This document shows, one piece after another, positions 18,351 to 26,840 of a stretch of 64,000 bases of DNA. The stretch comes from an uncultured Spirochaetota bacterium (GTDB lineage Bacteria; Spirochaetota; Brachyspiria; Brachyspirales; Brachyspiraceae). The stretch is taken from contig CALXQJ010000001.1 in the NCBI GenBank assembly GCA_944390575.1, forward strand, positions 1-64,000. The letters are read 5' to 3'. The notes beneath the pieces were generated by a model. It searched no databases, was not told the origin of the DNA, and was given only the letters and a program-made list of their open reading frames with translations. A program made the position numbers and the translations under genes. Each line of letters begins with the position of its first letter. Position 1 is the stretch's first letter.

Positions 18351-19169
18351 ATGATTTTTGATTATAAGGGTATTACAAATAGAAACAAAGACTTAATATT
18401 TATAGCAGGTCCTTGCGTTATAGAAAGTGAAGAAATAACAATGGGTATTGCTAAGAAGCTAAAAGAAATTAAAGATAAACTAAATATACAGCTTGTATTT
18501 AAGGCTAGTTATGATAAAGCTAATAGAACATCTATGTATTCATATAGAGGTCTTGGTATGAAAGAGGGACTTACTATATTAAAAAATATCTCTAAAGAAT
18601 ATGATCTACCAACAATAACAGATATTCATATACCTAATGAGGCAGAGATTGCTGCTGAGTATGTAGATATACTTCAGATACCAGCATTTTTATGTAGACA
18701 GACTGATATGCTTAGAGCTGCTTGTGATACTAAAAAGGCTATTAATGTTAAGAAGGGACAATTTATTAGTGGTTATGATTGTCAGTATATTGCAGATAAG
18801 TGTAGGGATGCTATTGATGAGAATAGACTTTTACTTTGTGAGCGTGGCACCATGTTTGGATATGGTAATTTAATCGTAGATATGAAAAACTTAGAAATTA
18901 TGAAAAAGTATGCACCTGTAGTTTATGATGCTACTCACTCTGTGCAACAACCTTCTGCTGCAGGTGGAGTATCTGGAGGTGATAGAGAGTTTATACCTTC
19001 TTTATTAAAATCTGCTGTGGCTTTGGGTATAGATGGTGTATTTATGGAAGTGCATACTAACCCTAAAGAGAGTAAATCTGATGCTAATACTATTTTTGAT
19101 ATAAATAAGGTAGAGGAATTATGGACTCAGATTATTAAAATTAATGAACTTGTTAAGAGTTTTAATTAA
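18351..19169 (+). CDS. kdsA: 3-deoxy-8-phosphooctulonate synthase (KDO-8-phosphate synthase)
   Basis: The enzyme condenses phosphoenolpyruvate with arabinose-5-phosphate to give KDO-8-phosphate, the precursor of the inner-core sugar of lipooligosaccharide. The 272-residue TIM-barrel protein shows LIFIAGPCVIES, NRTSMYSYRGLGM, the metal/PEP segment DATHSVQQP and the late GVFMEVHTNP. The Cys in AGPCV marks the metal-dependent class if the other ligands are present. The start at 18351 follows AAGGGGG. An in-frame TTG 54 bases earlier falls in the promoter and was rejected. It indicates that this organism makes a KDO-containing glycolipid, consistent with the LptD-like gene at 40636. Confidence 0.93.
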   Translation: MIFDYKGITNRNKDLIFIAGPCVIESEEITMGIAKKLKEIKDKLNIQLVFKASYDKANRTSMYSYRGLGMKEGLTILKNISKEYDLPTITDIHIPNEAEIAAEYVDILQIPAFLCRQTDMLRAACDTKKAINVKKGQFISGYDCQYIADKCRDAIDENRLLLCERGTMFGYGNLIVDMKNLEIMKKYAPVVYDATHSVQQPSAAGGVSGGDREFIPSLLKSAVALGIDGVFMEVHTNPKESKSDANTIFDINKVEELWTQIIKINELVKSFN

Positions 19170-19262
19170 GTTATAAATATTTATTTTTTAGTTTTAAAAA
19201 ATATTTGATAATTTTCCGATTTTTTGTTAGAATATTTTATTATTTTTTAGGAAAAAATTTAG

Positions 19263-20261
19263 ATGATTAAAGTAGAAAATCTTGTTAAATACTACGGTGA
19301 ATATTTGGCACTTAAAGGTGTTTCATATACTATAAATAAAGGAGAAATAGTAGGTTTTTTAGGACCAAATGGTGCAGGAAAATCTACTATGATGCGTATT
19401 ATTACAGGCTATCTTCCTGCTACAAGTGGATATGTTTATTTAGACGATTATGAAGTTTATGATAATCCTATAGAGCTTAAAAAGAGAATGGGATATATGC
19501 CTGAAAATGTTTCTTTATATACAGAAATGACAGTTCAAGATTATTTAACATTTTCTGCAAAACTTAAAGGAATTCCTTTTAAACAAATAAAATCTTCTGT
19601 AGAAAAAGTTATAGAAGAGACTGGTCTTACTAATTATAGAAATAGAATAATAGGACATTTATCTAAAGGATATAAACAGCGTACAGGTATTGCACAGGCT
19701 ATTATACATGATCCTGAAGTTTTAATTTTGGATGAGCCTACAAGTGGACTTGATCCTAATCAGCTTATAGATGTTAGAGCTTTGATTAAGAGACTTGGAG
19801 GAAGTAGAACTGTTATATTGTCTACTCATATATTAAGTGAGGTTGAGGATACTTGCGAGCGTGCTTTGATTATTGATAGTGGTGAGCTTATAGCAGAAGA
19901 TACTATTGAAGGCTTAAAAACTGCTATGGATAGAGAAATACTTGGTGGTAATATTATTCTAAAAGTAGCAAATAGAGTAGAGGATGCTGTAGTTGCTGTG
20001 CGAGAGGTTTATGGGGTTGTACAGTCTGAAATTGATCAATTCGGTTCTATTTTGGTTGAGTGCGAACGTGGAAATGATGTACGTGCTAATATTGTTAAAC
20101 ATTTAGTTAATAATAGTTTTGAAGTTATAGAACTTAAAACAAAAGAACGTTCTTTGGAAGAAGTATTTATTTACTTTACTGATAAAAAGAAAAATGAAGA
20201 TTTTGATAAGTCTAAGTATATAAAAAATGTTTCTGTTAGTACAAATAGTGCTGATAATTAA
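19263..20261 (+). CDS. ABC transporter ATP-binding protein, GldA-like
   Basis: This is a 332-residue cytosolic ATPase subunit. It shows Walker A GPNGAGKST (34-42), the Q-loop region, the signature LSKGYKQRTGIAQA, Walker B VLILDEPTSGLDP and the switch His in STHILSEVE. A C-terminal extension of about 100 residues includes a small alpha/beta domain (NIILKVANRVEDAVVAV) as in GldA/NatA/CcmA-type exporters. It pairs with the permease 20 bases downstream. In Bacteroidetes the GldA-GldF-GldG set is linked to gliding. In other bacteria related pairs export unknown substrates, so function here is open. Confidence 0.88.
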   Translation: MIKVENLVKYYGEYLALKGVSYTINKGEIVGFLGPNGAGKSTMMRIITGYLPATSGYVYLDDYEVYDNPIELKKRMGYMPENVSLYTEMTVQDYLTFSAKLKGIPFKQIKSSVEKVIEETGLTNYRNRIIGHLSKGYKQRTGIAQAIIHDPEVLILDEPTSGLDPNQLIDVRALIKRLGGSRTVILSTHILSEVEDTCERALIIDSGELIAEDTIEGLKTAMDREILGGNIILKVANRVEDAVVAVREVYGVVQSEIDQFGSILVECERGNDVRANIVKHLVNNSFEVIELKTKERSLEEVFIYFTDKKKNEDFDKSKYIKNVSVSTNSADN

Positions 20262-20281
20262 TTTTTATTAAGAGGTTTATA

Positions 20282-20989
20282 ATGAGAAATATATATGTTA
20301 TATTTTCTAGGGAAATACAGTCTTTTTATGTATCGCCACTTTATTATATATTAGGATTTATTTATTTAGCTTTAACTGGATATTTCTTTACTATAGAAGT
20401 TTATTATAGTAGACTTGCTGTTATGGAAAACACTATGTATAACATAGGTTTTTTTACTATATTATTTTTATCTATTCTTTGTATGAAACTTATAGCAGAA
20501 GAGCGTGCATCTGGTACTTTTGAAATTATAATGACTTCTCCTATTACTTCTTTACAATATGTAGTAGGTAAGTATTTAGCTGTATTAGTAGTTTATACAT
20601 CTCTTCTTTTAATGACTTTTGTATATCCTATACTTTTAATCGCATTTGGTAAACCTGATATTGGTGTTATTTTAAGTGGATATTTAGGATTATTTTTACT
20701 TGGTACTGCTATTTTAGGGCTTGGTCTTATTGCTACAAGTGCTTCTAAAAGTCAATTAGTGGCTGCTATTTTGGGTGTATCTATGGGTATATTTGCTTAT
20801 ATTATTAATTGGCTTAGTGAAATGTTTAGTGGTGCTAGTAGAATATTGAATGCTATCTCTATTACTACTTATTTTTCTGATTTTACTAAGGGGCTTATAG
20901 ATATTCAAAATGTTATATTTTTCTTGATATGGGCTATTGCTTGTATTTCTATTTCTACTATGTTTGTAGAATCTTATAAGTGGCAGTAA
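20282..20989 (+). CDS. ABC transporter permease, GldF-like
   Basis: This is a 235-residue membrane protein with about six hydrophobic segments (near 20-40, 55-75, 100-125, 135-155, 160-185 and 210-230). It belongs to the ABC-2/GldF type: the N-terminal REIQSFYVSPLYYILGFIYLALTGYFF and the cytosolic EERASGTFEIIMTSPIT loop are characteristic. The loop contacts the ATPase. It starts after AGAGG, 20 bases behind its ATPase gene, and 24 bases before the ankyrin gene. No GldG-like partner follows, unlike the classical three-gene set. Confidence 0.85.
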   Translation: MRNIYVIFSREIQSFYVSPLYYILGFIYLALTGYFFTIEVYYSRLAVMENTMYNIGFFTILFLSILCMKLIAEERASGTFEIIMTSPITSLQYVVGKYLAVLVVYTSLLLMTFVYPILLIAFGKPDIGVILSGYLGLFLLGTAILGLGLIATSASKSQLVAAILGVSMGIFAYIINWLSEMFSGASRILNAISITTYFSDFTKGLIDIQNVIFFLIWAIACISISTMFVESYKWQ

Positions 20990-21013
20990 ATAATTTTAGG
21001 AGTGTATGTTATT

Positions 21014-21592
21014 ATGCACGAAATAGTTAATTTTGTTAGAAATAATGATATAGATAATGTAAAAAGATGTATAGACAGTGACTCTACTTTAGTTGATGCT
21101 CGTGATGAAGAGAATAGATTTACTGTTTTGATGATATGTGCTAAAAAGGGTTATTTAGAGATTGCAAAGATTTTAGTAGAAAATGGTGCTTCTATAGATG
21201 CTCGTAGTAAAACTGGTATTACTGCATTAATGTTTGCTTGTGCGGAGAAGAGAGTTGATATTGTAAAATATTTGATAGATTCTGGAGCTAATGTTAATTT
21301 AATTGATAGAGTATCTTTTACTGCACTTTTATATGCTTCACTTACTAAGGAGTTTGATATAATTAAGGCTTTAGTGGATGCTGGAGCTAATGTTAATGCT
21401 AAGAATTTTAAGCTTGTGACACCTTTGATGTTTGCTTCTGGTATTAATGATATTAATACTGTTAAATTTTTAATAGAAAGTGGTGCTGATTTAGAGCATA
21501 AAAACAAAGAAGGACAAAATGCTTTAGCATTTGCAATGAAAAAAGAAGCCTTTGAAGCAGTAGATTTTCTCAAACCTTATTATGATAAATAA
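21014..21592 (+). CDS. Ankyrin-repeat protein
   Basis: This is a 192-residue protein made almost entirely of about five to six ankyrin repeats. Each shows the pattern G.T.LM.A...G....V..L...GA.V.. (for example GITALMFACAEKRVDIVKYLI). There is no signal peptide, so it should be cytosolic and act through protein contact. The start is the ATG at 21014 because AGGAG (20998-21002) lies 11 bases before it. An in-frame GTG at 21002 overlaps that Shine-Dalgarno and was rejected. It closes the ABC exporter transcript, which is followed by a strong terminator, so it may modulate the transporter. Confidence 0.85.
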   Translation: MHEIVNFVRNNDIDNVKRCIDSDSTLVDARDEENRFTVLMICAKKGYLEIAKILVENGASIDARSKTGITALMFACAEKRVDIVKYLIDSGANVNLIDRVSFTALLYASLTKEFDIIKALVDAGANVNAKNFKLVTPLMFASGINDINTVKFLIESGADLEHKNKEGQNALAFAMKKEAFEAVDFLKPYYDK

Positions 21593-21615
21593 TTATTTTA
21601 TATATATAAAAAAAT

Positions 21616-21652
21616 AAGGGTTATATATAAAAATCTATATATAACCCTTTTA
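21616..21652. terminator. Bidirectional terminator between the ankyrin and AbgT-type genes
   Basis: AAGGGTTATATATA (21616-21629) pairs perfectly over 14 bp with TATATATAACCCTT (21636-21649), with a 6-base loop. A T-rich tail follows on the plus strand and an A-rich lead supplies T residues for the minus strand. Confidence 0.9.
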
Positions 21653-21658
21653 TTTATT

Positions 21659-23218
21659 TTATGGGTGATAGTGTATTTGTCCACCTATACCTATAGGAAG
21701 ACCTAATAACATCCATACTATTAATAATATAATCCATGATATTAAAAAAGCTATAGAATATGGTAGCATCATAGAAGCTATTGTTCCTATTCCAGAATCT
21801 TTTTGATTTTCTTTTTTTACAGTATACTTTTCTGCAAATACGGCTATCATAGCAAAATAAGTCATTAATGGAGTTATAATATTTGTAGTAGAATCACCTA
21901 TTCTATATGCTAATTGTGTAAACTCAGGAGCATATCCAAGTTGCATAAATATAGGTACAAATATAGGAGCCATTATAGCCCATTTAGCTGATGCCGATCC
22001 TATAAATAAGTTAATAAATGCTGATAATAATACAAAACTAACTATTAAAGGTATACCTGTAAAACCAGTAGATTTTAATAAATTAGCCCCTGTAACAGAA
22101 ATTACAGTACCTATATGAGTATATGAAAAGTAGTATACAAATTGAGAAGCAAAGAAAGCTAATACCAAATATGAACCTAAGCTAGACATAGCTTTAGTCA
22201 TAGCAGCAACTACATCCTTATCACTTCTAAATTGTCCAGTCATAAAAGCATACACAACACTTGGTATAAAAAATGCTAATGATATTATAACTACTAAAGA
22301 ATCTATAAATGGAGAACGTAATATAGCCCCATTTTCTCCTCTTAATATAGCATTTTCAGGTGCTACTAATAAAATTATAATAGTAGCAAAAATTAGTAAA
22401 GCTACTATAGCTGATAGTAGTGCTTTTTTTTCAGTTGATGTAATTTCCATTTTTAATTTATCAGCACTATCATCTACATCACCTTCATATTTTCCAAGAC
22501 TAGGCTCTACTATTTTTTCTGTTATTATAGTACCTACTATAGTAAGTACAAATGTAGATACTATCATAAAGTAGTAATTAGATGTACTTGTTATGCTATA
22601 ATTAGGATCTATAATTGCAACTGCAGAGTTAGTAAATCCAGCTAATAATATATCAACAGTACCTATAAGTAGGTTAGCAGAAAATCCTCCAGAAACTCCA
22701 GCAAAAGTAGCAGCAAGTCCAGCTAATGGATGACGCCCCATTATATGAAATACTATAGCCCCCAATGGTATTAGTATAACATATCCAATATCAGAAGCTA
22801 CATTAGACATAATCCCACTAAATACAACAACAGATGTAATTAATCTTTTAGGTGTCTTTAAAACTATAAGTCTTAATATAACAGAAATAAGTCCACTTGA
22901 TTCAGATATACCTATTCCAAGCATAGCAACTAATACTACACCCAAAGGTGCAAACCCTATAAAGTTTGGAAGTGCTCTTGTAAGTATTACTTTAATACCT
23001 TCTAAACTTAATAAAGATCTCACAGATGTATGAAGAGTAGTTTCAACACCATCTTTAAAGCCAATATATTCTACGCTAATGCCAAGTCTAAATAATATTT
23101 CAGAAGCGATAATAACAATTACTGAAAGAATTAAAAATATTGATGCGGGATTAGGTAGTCTATTTCCTATTATTTCAATACTTTTTAGAAGTCTCAGTAA
23201 ACGAGTATTGTCCTTCAT
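21659..23218 (-). CDS. abgT: AbgT-family transporter
   Basis: This is an inner-membrane transporter of 519 residues with roughly 11-13 hydrophobic segments. The N-terminus IEIIGNRLPNPASIFLILSV and the repeated motifs GVSGGFSANLLIGTVD and GSASAKWAIMAPIFVPI are typical of AbgT. E. coli AbgT imports p-aminobenzoyl-glutamate, a folate breakdown product. Other members have been proposed to export sulfonamides, so the direction and substrate here are inferred. Near-perfect AGGAGG precedes the start. A dyad that brackets the -10 box may be an operator. No abgA/abgB peptidase genes are adjacent. Confidence 0.88.
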   Translation of the reverse strand: MKDNTRLLRLLKSIEIIGNRLPNPASIFLILSVIVIIASEILFRLGISVEYIGFKDGVETTLHTSVRSLLSLEGIKVILTRALPNFIGFAPLGVVLVAMLGIGISESSGLISVILRLIVLKTPKRLITSVVVFSGIMSNVASDIGYVILIPLGAIVFHIMGRHPLAGLAATFAGVSGGFSANLLIGTVDILLAGFTNSAVAIIDPNYSITSTSNYYFMIVSTFVLTIVGTIITEKIVEPSLGKYEGDVDDSADKLKMEITSTEKKALLSAIVALLIFATIIILLVAPENAILRGENGAILRSPFIDSLVVIISLAFFIPSVVYAFMTGQFRSDKDVVAAMTKAMSSLGSYLVLAFFASQFVYYFSYTHIGTVISVTGANLLKSTGFTGIPLIVSFVLLSAFINLFIGSASAKWAIMAPIFVPIFMQLGYAPEFTQLAYRIGDSTTNIITPLMTYFAMIAVFAEKYTVKKENQKDSGIGTIASMMLPYSIAFLISWIILLIVWMLLGLPIGIGGQIHYHP

Positions 23219-23241
23219 AATATAAACCTCCTGATATTATT

Positions 23242-23279
23242 ATATATAGTAATTTATTATATCATATATTGCTATATAT
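23242..23279 (-). promoter_or_regulatory. Dyad around the probable abgT promoter -10 box
   Basis: ATATATAGTAA (23242-23252) faces TTGCTATATAT (23269-23279) with one G-U type mismatch. On the minus strand TATAAT (23261-23256) lies within the 16-base spacer. A symmetric site over the -10 box is a plausible repressor operator, but the DNA is so AT-rich that chance cannot be excluded. Confidence 0.35.
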
Positions 23280-23310
23280 GTAAATATTATTGAAAATAAA
23301 AATATGAAGT

Positions 23311-24144
23311 TTACTTTTTTGTATAAATATTTTCTGACTTTGAAATATTAAATTTAGATAGTATATATACAATTCCTATTAAAAATCTTAAAAAATACAT
23401 AGAAAGAGTATATATTGGATGTTTTAGCATTTTTTTCCATTTTGAATTTTCTATAAATACTCCAAAATATCTATAATAAAAACCAAACTGTTTTTTAGTC
23501 GTATCATTAAATCCCCATTTCTTGAAATAATTTTCAAAATTTGATGCATAGTAGCTTTTTTTAATAATATATTCTTTTAAGGTATGATTTTCTTTATGAT
23601 ATAGTGGAGAGTTTATAATAGATACTTCACCTATTTCTTTTATTCGTCTATCAATATCCCAATCTTCTGTTCCATTTAAATTTGTATCAAAACCATTTAT
23701 TTTAATAAAATCCTCTTTTCTAAAGAAGCGAACAGCATCTATTACTGTTGCATTATAAAATGATCTTTCAAAATTTCTTACTCTATTAAAAAAGCTATTT
23801 CCAAAAATATTTTCTGGTATGTATAGTGCTTTTATATTTTTATTATTATTAAAAATAGAAACGCATTCAGATATAACATTTTCTGATAAGCACATATCAA
23901 CATCTAAAAATCCTATAATATCTCCAGATGATACTTGAGCACCATAATTACGTTGTGCAGAACGTTCAGGACCTTTATTAAAAGTTTTTGCTCCTAATTC
24001 TTTTGCTATATCTATAGTTTTATCTTCAGAATAATTATCTACAACTATAATCTCAACATCTTTATATGTAGAGTTTTTAATAGCATTTATACAGTCGGAA
24101 ATAAAAATTTCAGAGTTTTTAGTTGTTATTATAATGCTTATCAT
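23311..24144 (-). CDS. Family 2 glycosyltransferase
   Basis: This is a 277-residue GT-A fold transferase. The N-terminal ISIIITTKNSE and VVDNYSEDKT bind the nucleotide, the metal motif is Asp-Val-Asp in GFLDVDMCL (about residue 85), and ED in NGTEDWDID is the likely catalytic base region. One hydrophobic segment near the C-terminus (YFLRFLIGIVYILS) suggests membrane anchoring. Donor and acceptor are unknown. It starts 24 bases behind the B12-binding radical SAM gene and probably works in the same surface-lipid or glycan pathway. Confidence 0.85.
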   Translation of the reverse strand: MISIIITTKNSEIFISDCINAIKNSTYKDVEIIVVDNYSEDKTIDIAKELGAKTFNKGPERSAQRNYGAQVSSGDIIGFLDVDMCLSENVISECVSIFNNNKNIKALYIPENIFGNSFFNRVRNFERSFYNATVIDAVRFFRKEDFIKINGFDTNLNGTEDWDIDRRIKEIGEVSIINSPLYHKENHTLKEYIIKKSYYASNFENYFKKWGFNDTTKKQFGFYYRYFGVFIENSKWKKMLKHPIYTLSMYFLRFLIGIVYILSKFNISKSENIYTKK

Positions 24145-24168
24145 AATTTTTTATAACTTCTATAATTT

Positions 24169-25626
24169 TTACGCAAAGTCTTTTAAATGCCCACCAGCTA
24201 CTTTCTTAAAAGCTCTTAAGTAATATTTAATATCATCTAAATCACGAATAGACAATACTTTATGAGTTAAAAACTGTGGAGTGAAGCTTAAATTATATAG
24301 TTTTTGTACCCATTCTTTTACTTTCTCTTCACCAACATCAGTTTTCATAATAGCTTTACGCATATCATAATCTTCCCAATTTTCTGTAGTAAGCCAATTA
24401 TTTTCTTTACATTGTTTAAATAATTCTGTACCAGGATATGGTATAATAATAGTAGCCTGCATTGTTTTAGCATATCCTTTAAGAAGAAGTTTTTTTGTAA
24501 GCTCATAAGTTCTCTCAATATCTTCTTCAGTTTCCCAAGGATATCCAAGCATAACTGTAATATGTGGAGAAAGTCCAGCATCAGAAGCTGCTTTACAAGA
24601 AGGAAGTATTTCTTCTACTTTATTTCCCTTTTTTAGCATATCAAGTGTATGCTGACTTGCAGATTCTAAACCAAATAATAAAAATCTAAAACCAGCTTTT
24701 TTCATATGCCTATATTCATCTTCATTAACAGCACCAAAACGCATATTACAATCCATATTAACTTTTTTGTTTAATTTCCTGTCAATCATCATATCACAAA
24801 AATCTTTAAGCCATTTTTTTATAGGGAAACAACCAGTATCATCCATAATTTCTCTGATATTATAATTTTTATATAAATACTCAACTTCATCAACTACATT
24901 CTCAGGAGTTCTAGCTCTAAAGTTTGTATATATGCTAGTCCAAGAACAAAATGTACATTTATGATGCCAACAGTCACGACCTGCCATTATATATGTACCT
25001 GGTATTCTTTTGAAATTTCCATTATCAAAAGCATATCTTTTCCATTCTGTTAGATCTCTATCTATAAATGGAAGACCTTTTAAATCATGTCTAAGTTCAA
25101 ATGGACCCGTATTTACTATCTTTTCTCCTTCTCTATAGTATATACCAGCTTCTAATGTAGCTTTACCATTTAGAGTTTCTATTAAGTTTAGAAGTAAAAA
25201 ATCATAGTCGCCACCTGTAAGTATATAATCTACTTTAGAGTTTTCAAAAGTCTCTTCAGGCATAGCAGATACATGATCACCACCTATAACTACAATCATA
25301 GAAGGAAACTTTTGTTTAACTTCATTAACAATTTTCCAAGCTTTATATATAACAGGAGTTTTTACCTCAAAAAATAATAAATCAGGAGTATTAGAGTTTA
25401 AATATTCAAACCAATCATTCATACTCATATTACGAGCAATTGCATCTACAAAGCGTACATCATATCCTGCATTTTTTATCATAGTAGCTGCTGTTGCTGG
25501 TACTACTGGATATATGTATGTAGGACTTTGAAACCACTGAAATTGTCTATTTTGCGAAAGTAGTGCTACACCTCTATCACTTTCAAAAGGAGGGTAGCCA
25601 ACATATATTTTATTTATTTTATTCAT
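24169..25626 (-). CDS. B12-binding-domain radical SAM protein
   Basis: This is a 485-residue enzyme predicted to use cobalamin and a [4Fe-4S] cluster with S-adenosylmethionine for radical chemistry, often methylation of an unreactive carbon. An N-terminal B12-binding-like Rossmann domain (about 1-160, VVIGGDHVSAMPEET) precedes the radical SAM barrel (about 205-420, FLLFGLESASQHTLDMLKKG). The cluster motif reads Cys-x4-Cys-x2-Cys (DCWHHKCTFCS) instead of the common Cys-x3-Cys-x2-Cys. A C-terminal DUF4070-like helix region follows. It leads the operon with the GT2 gene, and a good promoter lies upstream. The substrate is unknown; a lipid, glycan or hopanoid-like target is possible. Confidence 0.82.
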   Translation of the reverse strand: MNKINKIYVGYPPFESDRGVALLSQNRQFQWFQSPTYIYPVVPATAATMIKNAGYDVRFVDAIARNMSMNDWFEYLNSNTPDLLFFEVKTPVIYKAWKIVNEVKQKFPSMIVVIGGDHVSAMPEETFENSKVDYILTGGDYDFLLLNLIETLNGKATLEAGIYYREGEKIVNTGPFELRHDLKGLPFIDRDLTEWKRYAFDNGNFKRIPGTYIMAGRDCWHHKCTFCSWTSIYTNFRARTPENVVDEVEYLYKNYNIREIMDDTGCFPIKKWLKDFCDMMIDRKLNKKVNMDCNMRFGAVNEDEYRHMKKAGFRFLLFGLESASQHTLDMLKKGNKVEEILPSCKAASDAGLSPHITVMLGYPWETEEDIERTYELTKKLLLKGYAKTMQATIIIPYPGTELFKQCKENNWLTTENWEDYDMRKAIMKTDVGEEKVKEWVQKLYNLSFTPQFLTHKVLSIRDLDDIKYYLRAFKKVAGGHLKDFA

Positions 25627-25668
25627 AACTTTATTTAGCCTTATAATTTTATTATGTTTAATAGGCTT

Positions 25669-25697
25669 ATTATATTCTTAAATTATAAAAATGTAAA
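25669..25697 (-). promoter_or_regulatory. Promoter of the radical SAM/glycosyltransferase operon
   Basis: On the minus strand TTTACA is followed after 17 bases by TATAAT, about 40 bases upstream of the start codon. Confidence 0.6.
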
Positions 25698-25739
25698 TAA
25701 TGTTCTTATCTTATTACTTTGTAGTATAATAATTAATTT

Positions 25740-25768
25740 TTGACTTTTTTTATATTTCTCTTTATATT
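25740..25768 (+). promoter_or_regulatory. Promoter of selU
   Basis: TTGACT (25740-25745) is followed after 17 bases by TATATT (25763-25768), about 25 bases upstream of the selU start with AAGGGAA in between. Confidence 0.65.
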
Positions 25769-25799
25769 ATTGAGAATCTAAAAAGGGAATGATAATCCT

Positions 25800-26840
25800 A
25801 TGATAAAAAGAGTAAAGATAGAAGATTTTCTAACTATTCATAGAAATGAAAATATACCTATAATAGATGTACGCTCTCCCATAGAGTATAATGCTGGACA
25901 TATACCAAGTGCTTATAATGTTTATTTATTTAATGATGATGAAAGAGCTAATGTTGGTACTACTTATAAAAAAGAGGGTAGAGAAAGTGCTATACTTCTT
26001 GGTCTTGATTATGTTGGTAGAAGAATGAGCGATATTCTTAGACAAGTAGATGAAATATCTAAAAAACATAATAATACTAAAAAAGTTTTGATTCATTGTT
26101 TTAGAGGCGGGGATAGAAGTGGTTCTATATCTTGGCTTCTTTCTATTTATAAGTATGATGTTTATGTATTGGACGGTGGTTATAAAAGTTATAGAAAATA
26201 TGTTTTAGGATTATTTGAGAAAAATTATAAAATTAATATAGTTACAGGTAGAACTGGATCTTCCAAAACTTTTATATTGCAAAAAATGAAAGAATTAAAT
26301 ATTAAAAATAATAAAGTTATAAATTTAGAGAATCTTGCAAATCATAAAGGTTCTGCTTTTGGTTGGATTAATGAAGATAAACAACCCACACAAGAGCAGT
26401 TTGAAAATAATTTAGCTTTAGAGTTGGAAAGTATAGATAATATTAATGATAAGCTTTGGCTTGAAGATGAAAGCTTACTTATAGGAAAAATAGCTATACC
26501 AAAAGCATTATTCAATAATATGAAAAATCCTGAAAATATTATATATATAGAAAAAAGCATAGAAGATAGAGCTAATCATATAACAGATACTTATGGTAAA
26601 TATAATAAAGATGACTTAAAAGAGTCTATACTAAAAATAAAAAAAAGACTTGGAGATGAGAGAACAAGACTTGCTATTAAACTTTTAGAAGAAAATAGAA
26701 TATATGATTCAGTATTAGAAATATTATATTATTATGATAAGGCTTATAAACTGAGTGTTGATAATAATAAAATTATTAAGTTGGAATGTACAAATAAAAA
26801 TACAGAAACTATTGTAGATATGATATTATCTATTTTCTAA
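25800..26840 (+). CDS. selU: tRNA 2-selenouridine synthase
   Basis: SelU (MnmH) replaces the sulfur of 2-thiouridine at the wobble base of Lys, Glu and Gln tRNAs with selenium, by way of a geranylated intermediate and selenophosphate. The 346-residue protein has a rhodanese domain with the catalytic Cys100 in IHCFRGGDRSG and a P-loop domain with GRTGSSKT (about 150-157). Both halves are needed and both look intact. Its presence implies that selenophosphate synthase is encoded elsewhere. Two of its candidate substrates, tRNA-Lys(TTT) and tRNA-Glu(TTC), are encoded at the right end of this window. Its 3' end overlaps tsaB by 15 bases in convergent orientation. Confidence 0.92.
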   Translation: MIKRVKIEDFLTIHRNENIPIIDVRSPIEYNAGHIPSAYNVYLFNDDERANVGTTYKKEGRESAILLGLDYVGRRMSDILRQVDEISKKHNNTKKVLIHCFRGGDRSGSISWLLSIYKYDVYVLDGGYKSYRKYVLGLFEKNYKINIVTGRTGSSKTFILQKMKELNIKNNKVINLENLANHKGSAFGWINEDKQPTQEQFENNLALELESIDNINDKLWLEDESLLIGKIAIPKALFNNMKNPENIIYIEKSIEDRANHITDTYGKYNKDDLKESILKIKKRLGDERTRLAIKLLEENRIYDSVLEILYYYDKAYKLSVDNNKIIKLECTNKNTETIVDMILSIF

